Source: Paenibacillus sp. J45TS6 | Lineage (GTDB): Bacteria; Bacillota; Bacilli; Paenibacillales; Paenibacillaceae | DNA: 64,000 nucleotides | Assembly (NCBI RefSeq): GCF_018403285.1 | Contig: NZ_BOSJ01000008.1 | Span: 62,001 to 126,000, forward strand | Direction of reading: 5' to 3' | Shown here: in pieces, positions 7,685 to 16,271 of the stretch | Layout: every line of letters starts with the position of its first letter | How positions within the stretch are numbered: position 1 is the stretch's first letter | Translations under genes and position numbers: made by a program | Notes under the pieces: model-generated | The model's database searches: none | Told to the model about the DNA's origin: nothing | Seen by the model: the letters and a program-made list of their open reading frames with translations, nothing else

Positions 7685-9109
7685 TTATGCAGTCTCTTTC
7701 ACAGTTATAAGAATTTTTGTGCCTTGTCCTGTGTACTCCACCATTCGAATAAGATCCATCCGTGCGAGCAGGAGGTCAACAATGGAAAGTCCAATCCCCG
7801 CACCCGCATGCTCTGATCTCATATCTATTCCCGGACCACGATCCTCAATAATCAAATAACTTTTGCCACTTCGGGTTTCAGCCGCAACTCGGACATATCT
7901 TCCATCCTTCGCATGCCTTACTATATTTTGAAACAAGTTATCCAGTACGCGGCGAAACCCTTGCTTGTCCACATCCCAAATGACCGGTTTTTCTTCATCA
8001 TCTATATCAATATCAATTTCATAATTCTCTTTTTCCCATACGGGGTACCAGGCTGCAATGCTCTCTCGCACCATACGCAGGACATCAACAGATTCAAGTT
8101 TCATTGTGTATTTACCACTAGCCAGTAGATTATAAGATAAAAGATTGTCAATGAGTCCGCCTAGATCGTCCATTTTTCCTTCAATTAGATGAAGAGACTC
8201 CTTCCCGCTATCCGTAAGCAGCTCTTTACTCAGTGCATGCACATGCCCTCGCACTACAGTCAGAGGTGTTCTCAAATCATGGGATAAATCGGCGATCAGA
8301 TTTTTGCGGAGATGTTCTTCTTTTTTCTGCTGTTCTTGACTCTCCCTAAGCTGCGAAACCATACCGTTAAAAGACTCTTCTAATCGGCCGATCTCATCCT
8401 TTTTGTTTACCTCAACCGGCAGCGGAATTCCATCTGCGCCTGGAGTAGAAAGTGCTCCCTTCAGCCGGATCAGTCGTTTAATAATCTGACGGAAAAATGA
8501 CCATGAAATTAAAATAAAGATGGCAGGAACCACCGTCATAAACAGCCCATAATACAGAAGACCCAAGTGGTCAGATGTCGAGGCGGTTACAAGTACCCGA
8601 GGCACCTCAATCGATATGAATCCTCGTCCAGCATTGTTCTGTCCCCCGCCTACGAAAGCGACAACAATAAAGTTCTCCTTATTATTTCCGGCACTTTTCA
8701 TGTATTCAACTGCATCGGATGGACTCCACCTTCCTGTCCCTTTATCTCGCTCTGCAGTATCAAACTTAACGATCCCTTCTGTATTCACCCAAAACAGATG
8801 TGCCTCTTCGTACTCTTGTGCAAGCTTAAATAACGATGACTTGATCTCCTCGTCTGATCGATCTTTCATCATCTTGGCTTCTTCATGCCACTTTGATTCA
8901 ATCTCGCTGGTTCTTCCATAGGGCAGGGTTACCTCTGTCTTATCACTCAACCAGGAAGTAGATACTACAAAAAAAAGCGAAGCCATAGGAAACACAACAG
9001 GCAAAAACACCATAGCCAAGATGACAATGAGCAAATATCGGGACATGAGCGAGTTTTTAAACAGATCTCTTTTCCTTTTTCGAATGAACCTGTGCTTCTT
9101 CATGTTCAT
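7685..9109 (-). CDS. Sensor histidine kinase of the peptide-resistance locus
   Basis: A 474-residue membrane kinase. Membrane segments lie at about 25-48 and 187-210, enclosing a roughly 135-residue extracytoplasmic sensor domain. Then come a HAMP-like linker (VNKKDEIGRLEESFNGM), the phospho-accepting H-box (DLSHDLRTPL), N-box (LDNLFQNIVRHA), G1 (IEDRGPGID) and G2 (GAGIGLSIV). The large sensor domain differs from the nearly sensorless BceS-type kinases and fits kinases that detect peptides directly. Its start overlaps the response regulator stop by four bases. It probably activates the downstream transporter genes (inference). Confidence 0.9.
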   Translation of the reverse strand: MNMKKHRFIRKRKRDLFKNSLMSRYLLIVILAMVFLPVVFPMASLFFVVSTSWLSDKTEVTLPYGRTSEIESKWHEEAKMMKDRSDEEIKSSLFKLAQEYEEAHLFWVNTEGIVKFDTAERDKGTGRWSPSDAVEYMKSAGNNKENFIVVAFVGGGQNNAGRGFISIEVPRVLVTASTSDHLGLLYYGLFMTVVPAIFILISWSFFRQIIKRLIRLKGALSTPGADGIPLPVEVNKKDEIGRLEESFNGMVSQLRESQEQQKKEEHLRKNLIADLSHDLRTPLTVVRGHVHALSKELLTDSGKESLHLIEGKMDDLGGLIDNLLSYNLLASGKYTMKLESVDVLRMVRESIAAWYPVWEKENYEIDIDIDDEEKPVIWDVDKQGFRRVLDNLFQNIVRHAKDGRYVRVAAETRSGKSYLIIEDRGPGIDMRSEHAGAGIGLSIVDLLLARMDLIRMVEYTGQGTKILITVKETA

Positions 9110-9783
9110 CCCTTCACCCGGTATCCTACTCCCCGAACCGTTTCAATAATAAGCGGCATTCCCGGATCAATCTCCAGCTTCTCCCGCAGATGCCGAATAT
9201 GTACCATAAGTGTCTTGTCCCCCTCTATATAAGGCTCTCCCCATACAGATTCATAGATTTGTTCCTTGGTTCTTATTTGACCCAAATGCCTGACAAAATA
9301 AGAGAAAATATGAAACTGCTTACCCGAAAGCGAAATTTCCTGCTGATTTCGTGTATCAAGTACAAGTCCTTCTTTTTCCTTCACAAGCAGATGTCCAATG
9401 CGGATTTCCCCTAAACCTGCCGGTGTTTCTCCGTGTCTTCGCAGAAGGACCTCAATACGAGCAGCGAGCTCATCTGGATGAAAAGGCTTGGTTACATAAT
9501 CATCTGCAAAATCCAAACCCTGCAATTTGTCATCGATGGAAGTTCGTGCAGACAGCATAAGGATCGGCAGACTAGGATGATCTTTTTTGAGACGCTGACC
9601 GATCGTAAATCCATCTAAGCCAGGCAACATGACATCTAGAATTGCAAGCCTGCATTCCTTTACATTAGCAGATGCCTGCTCTCCGCTTTTTAGCCACACT
9701 ACACGATAACCTCGCCCTTCCAGATCCGATCTAACCATTTCTCCAATCTCTTCATCATCTTCAATATATAAAAGTGTTGTCAT
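9106..9783 (-). CDS. OmpR-family response regulator of the peptide-resistance locus
   Basis: A 225-residue regulator with an N-terminal receiver domain (acidic pocket EDDEE, phosphorylation site in LAILDVMLPG, KPF lysine in VTKPFHP) and a C-terminal winged helix with the RTKEQIYESVWG and HIRHLREKLE motifs. The ATG at 9783 is preceded by AAAGGA; an upstream ATG at 9831 would add a tail absent from the family. First gene of the regulator-kinase-transporter set. Likely target: the TTAAAC repeats at 7643-7682. Confidence 0.92.
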   Translation of the reverse strand: MTTLLYIEDDEEIGEMVRSDLEGRGYRVVWLKSGEQASANVKECRLAILDVMLPGLDGFTIGQRLKKDHPSLPILMLSARTSIDDKLQGLDFADDYVTKPFHPDELAARIEVLLRRHGETPAGLGEIRIGHLLVKEKEGLVLDTRNQQEISLSGKQFHIFSYFVRHLGQIRTKEQIYESVWGEPYIEGDKTLMVHIRHLREKLEIDPGMPLIIETVRGVGYRVKG

Positions 9784-9864
9784 ATTCTTAACGTCCTTTC
9801 TTCTCTGAATAAAAATGAAATAGGAATTCAAAATAAATAATCTATATCTTCCTTTTTCTCATGA

Positions 9865-10014
9865 TTGCAGATTTTTGTAAATACATGGTATATTAAGAAG
9901 AGTTTAACGATTAAGACGAAATGAACATGAAACATAAATTAAAGGCAATGTTATCTGATGACTTTCAGGTACAACCTCGGAGAATGATCCTCTCTTTAGG
10001 TTGTACCTTTTTTA
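9865..10014 (+). ncRNA. Candidate orphan small RNA (promoter plus terminator, no gene)
   Basis: A promoter-like pair TTGCAG (9865-9870) and TATATT (9889-9894), spaced 18, is followed about 70 bases later by a strong terminator: AGGTACAACCT/AGGTTGTACCT (9967-9977 and 9998-10008) and six T. The implied transcript of about 110 bases (9901-10014) has no frame with a ribosome binding site; a 39-codon ATG frame from 9922 runs through the terminator and lacks one. It is divergent from the response regulator gene. The terminator is clear; that an RNA is made is inference. Confidence 0.4.
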
Positions 10015-10109
10015 ATGTGGGTAAAGATAAAACAGATTGAATGTTCTCTGACCAAATTCCGATGATACCAGCAACACCCAGATTCATAACTCTTCAACGA
10101 TAAACTGTA

Positions 10110-10153
10110 ACTATATATATAGACAAATGAAACCGTTTCGATCTATATATAGT
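10110..10153. promoter_or_regulatory. LacI-family operator nested in an AT-rich inverted repeat
   Basis: AATGAAACCGTTT (10126-10138) is a LacI-family type site and matches, on the opposite strand, the 13 bases ahead of the MalR-like gene at 41430-41442. It is flanked by ACTATATATATAGA (10110-10123) and TCTATATATAGT (10142-10153), which are mutually inverted. It lies about 100 bases before the GH13 gene, so a maltose regulator or CcpA probably controls that gene. Confidence 0.6.
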
Positions 10154-10241
10154 TCTGATGAAAGTCACTAGAGGTATGATGAAATTGATTTACTCTTTAT
10201 AAAATTTTGTACACCATCATTACTACTCAGGAGGTTCTCTC

Positions 10242-11990
10242 ATGTTATTAGAAGCTATCTATCATCACCCAAAACAGCACTGGGCCTACGCATATGACAA
10301 AGATACGATCCATATCCGGATTCGAACCAAACGAGATGATGTCCACCAAATCACGCTTCTTGCCGGTGACAAATATGACTGGGAGAAAACAAAAATGTAT
10401 CTTCCGCTTAGAAAATGGACATCTGATTCTATGTTTGATTATTTTACATGCGAAGTAAAACCACCTTATCACCGGTTACGGTATGCCTTCCATCTGGAGA
10501 GTGATAATGAATCGATATGGATGGACGAAAATGAATTTTTAGAAGAAGAACCGGAAACTCCAGACCGGATGTTTGAATTCCCTTATATTAATCCGGTTGA
10601 TGTCTTCACCCCGCCCGCTTGGGTTAAAGATGCCGTGTTTTATCAGATCTTTCCTGAGCGTTTTGCTAACGGAGATCCAAGTAACGACCCGGAAGGAGTC
10701 CTCCCTTGGGGCGGTAAGCCGGAGCGGGATAATTTCTTTGGCGGTGATCTTCAAGGCGTAATTGATCATCTCGATTATTTATCTGAACTTGGGATTACAG
10801 CCATCTACTTTACCCCTGTTTTTGAAGCAACCACTAATCATAAATATGATACAGAAGACTATTTGCGAGTGGATCGTCACTTTGGTGATGCAGATACACT
10901 TAAGAAGCTCGTCAACTTATGCCACGAACGCGGAATCCGCGTATTGCTTGATGCTGTATTTAATCACTCTGGACGTACGTTCAAGTCTTTTGTCGACTTA
11001 CTAGAGAACGGTGAGAATTCCAAATATAAAGATTGGTTTCATGTTCGTAAATTCCCGATTGATGTGGAAGACGGCATTCCTACCTACGAGACTTTTTCTT
11101 TTGAACCGCTGATGCCGAAACTTAACACTGAAAACCCAGAGGTGAAGGAATATTTACTTAAGGTAGCTGAATATTGGATCAAAGAAGTCGGAACAGACGG
11201 CTGGCGTCTTGATGTAGCGAATGAAGTCGATCATCAGTTCTGGCGTGAGTTCCGCAGTACGGTTAAAAAAGCGAACCCTGAAGCTTATATTCTCGGAGAA
11301 GTGTGGAACGAATCTTCACCATGGCTGCAAGGAGATCAGTTTGATGCCTCCATGAACTATCCATTCACTAACGCGGTTAATGATTTCTTTGTAATCGACA
11401 AGATGGATGCTTACCAGTTCGCTAACTCGATCGGTCGCCAGTTATCTAGATATCAGCTCCAGGCTTCTGAAGTCGCCTTTAACTTGCTGGATAGTCATGA
11501 TACCGCTCGTCTACTAACCCTTTGTAATGGAGATAAGCGCAAAATGAAACTTGCGGCACTCTTCCAGTTTACGTATCTTGGCGCTCCGTGCATTTATTAT
11601 GGAGACGAGATCGGAATGGACGGAGAATTTGATCCAGACTGCCGTAAATGCATGGAATGGGACGAAAAAAAGCAAGACCGGGAACTATTCTCTTTCTACC
11701 AAAAACTAATCCGTCTCCGTCTCAACCATGCTGCGCTTCGGACAGGCGAGATTCAGTTCATTGAAGCCGAACCACAAGGGAAAAGAATCGTTTTTGAGCG
11801 GAAAAATGATAAGGAAGATATTCTTGTGCTAATGAGTAAATCGGATGAACCGGAGCAATTTAATGTATCCGTTAAATCCGATAAATATATTGACCTCTTC
11901 TCTGGTATGGAGCAACCGGTGAATAATGGCCAACTCTCCATTGTGGTTCCTGCCTATGGATATGCCGTTCTTCAAGCAGTGAAGGAATAA
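10242..11990 (+). CDS. GH13 neopullulanase / maltogenic amylase / cyclomaltodextrinase type enzyme
   Basis: A 582-residue enzyme without signal peptide, so it should act on imported maltodextrins in the cytoplasm. Residues 1-120 form the N-terminal beta domain (CBM34-like) typical of the GH13_20 subfamily, then a catalytic barrel: DAVFNHSG (238-244), nucleophile D324 in GWRLDVANE, acid/base E353 in LGEVW, and D420 in LLDSHD. The C-terminal beta domain is complete. CAGGAGG lies before the ATG at 10242. It stands alone between an operator like that of the MalR-type gene at 41.4 kb and a terminator. It probably hydrolyses cyclodextrins, pullulan or linear maltodextrins taken up by the 37-41 kb transporter. 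Confidence 0.93.
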   Translation: MLLEAIYHHPKQHWAYAYDKDTIHIRIRTKRDDVHQITLLAGDKYDWEKTKMYLPLRKWTSDSMFDYFTCEVKPPYHRLRYAFHLESDNESIWMDENEFLEEEPETPDRMFEFPYINPVDVFTPPAWVKDAVFYQIFPERFANGDPSNDPEGVLPWGGKPERDNFFGGDLQGVIDHLDYLSELGITAIYFTPVFEATTNHKYDTEDYLRVDRHFGDADTLKKLVNLCHERGIRVLLDAVFNHSGRTFKSFVDLLENGENSKYKDWFHVRKFPIDVEDGIPTYETFSFEPLMPKLNTENPEVKEYLLKVAEYWIKEVGTDGWRLDVANEVDHQFWREFRSTVKKANPEAYILGEVWNESSPWLQGDQFDASMNYPFTNAVNDFFVIDKMDAYQFANSIGRQLSRYQLQASEVAFNLLDSHDTARLLTLCNGDKRKMKLAALFQFTYLGAPCIYYGDEIGMDGEFDPDCRKCMEWDEKKQDRELFSFYQKLIRLRLNHAALRTGEIQFIEAEPQGKRIVFERKNDKEDILVLMSKSDEPEQFNVSVKSDKYIDLFSGMEQPVNNGQLSIVVPAYGYAVLQAVKE

Positions 11991-12017
11991 ATAACATACA
12001 AAGCAGGATCGAAACTT

Positions 12018-12060
12018 AAGCCCAGGCTTCGCAGAAATGCGAGTGCTTGGGTTTTCTTTT
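12018..12060 (+). terminator. Terminator after the GH13 gene
   Basis: Imperfect stem AGCCCAGGCTTCGCA/TGCGAGTGCTTGGGTT followed by TTTTCTTTT. Confidence 0.75.
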
Positions 12061-12069
12061 GCTCAACGT

Positions 12070-12118
12070 TTGACTTTAATATCATTATAACGTAATATAG
12101 CGATATAGTGATATACAA
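12070..12118 (+). promoter_or_regulatory. Promoter with tandem 8-bp repeats ahead of the ArsR gene
   Basis: TTGACT (12070-12075), 17-base spacer, TAATAT (12093-12098). Overlapping the -10 and start region are three tandem octamers ATATAGCG, ATATAGTG, ATATACAA (12095-12118). Position suggests an autoregulatory operator for the ArsR protein (inference). Confidence 0.55.
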
Positions 12119-12137
12119 ATTGCTGAGGTGGAATGAA

Positions 12138-12428
12138 ATGATGGATAACGATATTAAACAATATAACGAGATGTCCGAATGTCTCAAAGCACTCGCTCAC
12201 CCTGTCAGACTCTGTATCGTTAGAGGTTTACTCTCGAAAGGCCACTGTAATGTGACTTACATGCAGGAATGTCTTGGTTTGCCACAATCTACAGTCTCCC
12301 AGCATCTGCAGAAACTACGCAGTATGGGCATCGTTGAGACGGAGCGGCATGGACTTGAAGTTCGTTATACAGTAAAAGACCCCCGCGTAAAAGGGTTAAT
12401 GGAATTATTTTTTCAGGAGGACAAATAA
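12138..12428 (+). CDS. ArsR-family repressor, probably sensing reactive sulfur
   Basis: A 96-residue winged-helix protein with the ArsR core: LKALAHPVRLCIVRGL, recognition helix LGLPQSTVSQHLQKL, then the GIVETERHGLEVRYTV wing. It has four cysteines, C15, C26, C37 and C45, and no standard ELCVCDL metal motif. The ATG at 12138 follows GAGGTGG by six bases. The stop is immediately followed by the ATG of the sulfur-transfer flavoprotein, whose ribosome binding site lies inside this gene, so the two are co-expressed. Context suggests a thiol-switch regulator of the BigR/SqrR kind; the inducer is inference. Confidence 0.88.
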   Translation: MMDNDIKQYNEMSECLKALAHPVRLCIVRGLLSKGHCNVTYMQECLGLPQSTVSQHLQKLRSMGIVETERHGLEVRYTVKDPRVKGLMELFFQEDK

Positions 12429-14993
12429 ATGAGTAAAAAAGTCATCATTGTGGGAGGCGTAGCAGGCGGGGCATCCGCAGCGGCACGGCTCCGAAGACTC
12501 GATGAAGAAGCACATATTATCATGTTTGAACGAGATGAGTACATATCCTTCGCTAACTGTGGATTACCCTACTATATCGGAGATACGATCACTGATCGTT
12601 CTAAGCTTATTGTGCAGACACCCGAAGCGATGATTCAGCGATTCAACCTTGATATTCGTACCAAGAGCGAGGTAATTGCTGTCCATCCCGAAAGAAAAAC
12701 AGTGACCGTTCGCAGTGTAGAAAAAGGAACTTATGAAGAGAGTTATGATGCCCTCATCCTATCCCCAGGCGCTGCACCGATCCGCCCTGCTCTGCCAGGC
12801 ATTGATCACCCCCAAATCCATACGGTTCGGAACATACCAGACACCGATCGGATTAAAAAACAGGTGATCTCACCTGAGACAAAAACAGCTGTCGTTGTAG
12901 GCGGCGGGTATATCGGAGTAGAAATGGCCGAGAACCTTAAGGAAGCTGGACTTGAAGTAACGATGGTCCAATCAGCTGATCAACTTCTCGGTACATTTGA
13001 CCGCGAAATGTCGAATATAATGGCTCAGGAAATGGAGCAACAGGGAGTGGAGTTGTTATTTCAGGACACGGTAGAGTCCTTTAAAGACACAAACGGCAAA
13101 GTCACCCTTACTCTCCGCAGCGGCCGAGTGCTCACGAGTGGCCTTGTCATCCTCGCCGTGGGTGTGAAACCAGATACCGGTTTTCTGAAAGACAGCGGCA
13201 TTGCCCTTGGAAGCCGTGGTCATATTCAGGTCAATACGGCACTAGAAACCAACATACCAAATATCTATGCAGTCGGTGATGCCGTAGAGATTCATGAAGA
13301 CGGAGCAGTTACCGCGATCCCGCTTGCCGGCCCAGCCAATAAACAAGGCCGAATTGCAGCAGACCGAGTTGCCGGTCTTAAAACAACTTATAAAGGCGGC
13401 TACGGAACATCCATTATTAAAGTATTTCAGCTAACCGGTGCCCAAACCGGACTTACCGAGAAGAAGCTGAAAGAGCTCGGTACCGACTATCACACTGTCT
13501 ATGTGCATCCTAATGCACATGCAGCTTACTATCCTGGAGCAACACCAATGACGATCAAGCTTTTGTTTGATCCGCAAGGTGTGATTCTCGGAGCACAGGC
13601 CGTGGGAAGAATAGGTGTGGACAAGCGTATAGATGATATCGCGACCGTTCTCCATTTTGGCGGAACTGTTACTGACCTCACCGAACTCGATCTGGCCTAT
13701 GCTCCTCCTTTCTCCTCTGCTAAGGACCCTGTAAATATGCTGGGTTATGTTGCGGAGAATGTAGTGACAGGACGAATGAATGTATTTACACTAGAAGAAC
13801 TGAGTGACAGGAATTCTAGCGAGTCTTTACTGGTCGATGTGAGATCTTCAATTGAGCATCAGAATGGACATATTCCCGGTTCCCTGCATATTCCGGTCGA
13901 TGAGCTGAGAGAACGTATGCATAAGCTGGACCGTGACAAAGAAATTTGGGTGTACTGCCAAGTTGGTCTGCGCGGATACACCGCTGCCCGCATTTTACAG
14001 CAGCATGGCTATCGTGTTCGCAATCTGACAGGAGGTTACAAGACGTATAAGATGAGTACATTTAAACCGGAGAAGAAAAATGTTTCATCTACATCTACAT
14101 CTACATCTTCATCAACATCAACATTAACATCTACGCTTGCATCCACTCCTGCACCTGCAGCGACGAACTCCGTAGATGCTGCTCACCCAAATGGGACAAA
14201 GCAATTATCTGAAAATAACATTTCTGCTGACATCCACCTGGATGCCTGCGGCTTATCCTGCCCCGGACCTCTTATCGAGGCCAAAAGAGCTATGGATGGT
14301 CTGAGCCCAGGACAAGTGCTACAAATTACGGCAACCGATCCCGGCTTTTACGAAGATGTCAAATCCTTTGCACGGATGTCTAACCATGACGCGCTTCAGG
14401 TGGAGCGATTGCCTGATGGGCAGATCAAAGCACTTTTAAAGAAAAAGGAAACAGAAATAAACAGCGAAGACACAGCAAATGGATCTGCGGAACCAAGTAA
14501 CGTCGCGAGTGTTGCTAAAACGCCCGAAGGAACAACCATGGTCGTATTCAGCGGGGATCTAGATAAGGCCATTGCCTCCTTCATCATCGCAAACGGTGCA
14601 GCAGCAAGCGGCAAGAAAGTCACCATGTTCTTCACCTTCTGGGGACTGAATGTCCTTCGTAAATCCGAATCTGTGCAAGTGAAAAAAGATTTTCTCGGCA
14701 AAATGTTTGGGCTCATGATGCCGCGCGGCAGTCGTAAGCTTCCTTTATCCCGCATGAATATGATGGGAGCTGGATCGAAGATGATTCGCGGCGTTATGAA
14801 AAAGAATAACATCTCGTCCGTTGAGGATTTAATGGAAACCGCTAAAGAACAAGGGATTGAGCTCGTGGCTTGTCAGATGTCTATGGATGTGATGGGAATA
14901 CAGAAAGAAGAACTCATTGATGGTGTGAAAATAGGCGGAGTAGGATATTATCTCGGTCAAGCAGATCAATCAGGCATTAATTTATTTATTTAA
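12429..14993 (+). CDS. Four-domain CoA-disulfide reductase / rhodanese / TusA / DsrE2 fusion
   Basis: An 854-residue fusion. Residues 1-450 are an FAD/NAD(P)H pyridine nucleotide-disulfide oxidoreductase of the CoA-disulfide reductase type, with VGGVAGGASAA for FAD and the single active cysteine C44 in SFANCGLPYY. Residues about 455-550 form a rhodanese domain with C510 in the YCQVGLRGYT loop. A low-complexity Ser/Thr/Ala-Pro linker follows, then a TusA domain (C607-GLS-C611-PGP) and a C-terminal DsrE2-like domain (about 695-854). Such fusions pass persulfide sulfur between cysteines and reduce CoA or glutathione-like persulfides. Co-transcribed with the ArsR gene; a terminator follows. Domain calls are firm; in vivo substrate is not known. 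Confidence 0.92.
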   Translation: MSKKVIIVGGVAGGASAAARLRRLDEEAHIIMFERDEYISFANCGLPYYIGDTITDRSKLIVQTPEAMIQRFNLDIRTKSEVIAVHPERKTVTVRSVEKGTYEESYDALILSPGAAPIRPALPGIDHPQIHTVRNIPDTDRIKKQVISPETKTAVVVGGGYIGVEMAENLKEAGLEVTMVQSADQLLGTFDREMSNIMAQEMEQQGVELLFQDTVESFKDTNGKVTLTLRSGRVLTSGLVILAVGVKPDTGFLKDSGIALGSRGHIQVNTALETNIPNIYAVGDAVEIHEDGAVTAIPLAGPANKQGRIAADRVAGLKTTYKGGYGTSIIKVFQLTGAQTGLTEKKLKELGTDYHTVYVHPNAHAAYYPGATPMTIKLLFDPQGVILGAQAVGRIGVDKRIDDIATVLHFGGTVTDLTELDLAYAPPFSSAKDPVNMLGYVAENVVTGRMNVFTLEELSDRNSSESLLVDVRSSIEHQNGHIPGSLHIPVDELRERMHKLDRDKEIWVYCQVGLRGYTAARILQQHGYRVRNLTGGYKTYKMSTFKPEKKNVSSTSTSTSSSTSTLTSTLASTPAPAATNSVDAAHPNGTKQLSENNISADIHLDACGLSCPGPLIEAKRAMDGLSPGQVLQITATDPGFYEDVKSFARMSNHDALQVERLPDGQIKALLKKKETEINSEDTANGSAEPSNVASVAKTPEGTTMVVFSGDLDKAIASFIIANGAAASGKKVTMFFTFWGLNVLRKSESVQVKKDFLGKMFGLMMPRGSRKLPLSRMNMMGAGSKMIRGVMKKNNISSVEDLMETAKEQGIELVACQMSMDVMGIQKEELIDGVKIGGVGYYLGQADQSGINLFI
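14085..14136 (+). repeat. In-frame TCTACA-type microsatellite encoding a Ser/Thr linker
   Basis: Runs of TCT-ACA codons decaying to TCA-ACA encode the Ser/Thr linker between the rhodanese and TusA domains. Unit changes of six bases keep frame, so linker length could vary between strains. Confidence 0.8.
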
Positions 14994-15030
14994 TCGGATC
15001 AAATTCATCATTTAATGATTTATACAAACA

Positions 15031-15082
15031 AAGACCCTCTTAAGATATCTGTTATACAGATCATCTTATTTAGGGTCTTTTC
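15031..15082. terminator. Terminator between convergent genes
   Basis: AAGACCCT...TAAGAT / ATCTTA...AGGGTCTT stem with a T-run to the right; an A-containing left flank may let it serve the minus-strand gene too. Confidence 0.75.
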
Positions 15083-15111
15083 TATATATGCTTATACAGT
15101 GATTGGCACTG

Positions 15112-16158
15112 TTATCTATGATAAGAGGAGGTATCGCTAAAAGAAGGAAGAGCATCAGAAAGTTCATCGTTTTCAACTTTTGGAGTATGATCCACTTCTA
15201 CTGGCTGGCTCCTTCCCCGCTCATCAAACCCTATCTTCTCCCTCACAATATATAAAGGTCTGTCCCTTGCTTCATCGTAAATTCTAACCATGTACGCTCC
15301 CATTACTCCGAGGATCATCATCATAATCCCATTAAGCGAGAGAGTGACCAGTAGGAGCCATACCCACCCAGCTACCTTGATATTTGTGAACAGTGGTAAG
15401 CATAGGGTTACTAGCAAGCTGACAAAACTCATACAGAAGATGAACCCCCCTGCATATGATGCAATTTTGAGAGGTTTATCAGAGAAAGAGGTTATACTTT
15501 TCACTATTAATTGTATCTTTTTACGTAATGGATACTTGGTTTGCCCTGCATTCTGTTCCTCTTGATCATATTCAAGCTCAAACTGTCTGAAGCCTGCCCA
15601 GCTGACGAGCCCCCGAAGGGTTCGATTCTTTGCCCGAAACAACTTCAGCGCTTCGTTCACCTTCCGGTCTATCAGCCGGAAATCATCTGGAACTACAGGA
15701 ACATTATTATTCGTCAAACCTTTCAGGATACGGTTGTACACAGCTGCTGGCACTCGTTTCCTTCCTGTATCATTCCCGCGTTCTCTTCGTTTAGCATTTA
15801 CGACATCATACCCTTGATTCCATAGTTTGATCATGTCGTGGATTCGTTCCGGCGGATCTTTCAGGTCCGCATTCATAACAATAATTGCCTGCCCTTTTGC
15901 AGCATCCATTCCTGCTGTTAGTGCCATTTGCTGACCAAAACGACGTGAGAATTCGATAACCCGAACGGAGGAGTCGATCAGAGCAGCCTGTGTCAAAATA
16001 TCCATCGTGTGATCTGTGCTGCCATCATTCACAAAAATAAGTTCATACGGTTGTCCCGTCTGCTCCATAATCTTCGTTAGCCGGCTGTACGTAACCTGGA
16101 TTATCTCTTCCTCGTTATATACGGGAACCACGATAGAATACATGACCTGCCCATCCAT
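15112..16158 (-). CDS. GT2 glycosyltransferase (polyprenyl-phosphate type) with two C-terminal membrane segments
   Basis: About 348 residues. An N-terminal GT-A domain (SIVVPVYNEE, FVNDGSTDHT) is followed by two hydrophobic hairpin segments (about 235-260 and 270-298) and a charged tail. This is the DPM1-like layout of CsbB/YkoT/GtrB proteins that charge undecaprenyl phosphate with a sugar for envelope decoration. The metal-binding stretch, usually DADLQDPPE, reads N96-A-D-L-K-DPPE. The start is uncertain among nearby ATGs; 16158 is chosen over the distal ATG at 16194. Gene order and a TTCATA repeat upstream link it to the adjacent two-component system. Confidence 0.85.
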   Translation of the reverse strand: MDGQVMYSIVVPVYNEEEIIQVTYSRLTKIMEQTGQPYELIFVNDGSTDHTMDILTQAALIDSSVRVIEFSRRFGQQMALTAGMDAAKGQAIIVMNADLKDPPERIHDMIKLWNQGYDVVNAKRRERGNDTGRKRVPAAVYNRILKGLTNNNVPVVPDDFRLIDRKVNEALKLFRAKNRTLRGLVSWAGFRQFELEYDQEEQNAGQTKYPLRKKIQLIVKSITSFSDKPLKIASYAGGFIFCMSFVSLLVTLCLPLFTNIKVAGWVWLLLVTLSLNGIMMMILGVMGAYMVRIYDEARDRPLYIVREKIGFDERGRSQPVEVDHTPKVENDELSDALPSFSDTSSYHR

Positions 16159-16207
16159 TACCTCTCTCACTCCCCTATGATTCTTATAGGTCACTATACG
16201 GAATCAT

Positions 16208-16224
16208 TATGAACTGAGTATGAA
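16208..16224 (-). promoter_or_regulatory. TTCATA direct repeat upstream of the glycosyltransferase gene
   Basis: Minus strand TTCATA-CTCAG-TTCATA, 11-base spacing, about 50 bases before the glycosyltransferase start. A near-identical copy is at 18540-18556 upstream of the response regulator gene. Probable response-regulator site (inference). Confidence 0.5.
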
Positions 16225-16271
16225 TGATGGAGGCCTTCCCTATAAGATATCACCCTATATGAAATCCCTTG

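Noticed and set aside
9922-10041. 39-codon frame in the orphan RNA
   Set aside because: No Shine-Dalgarno sequence and it reads through the terminator stem.
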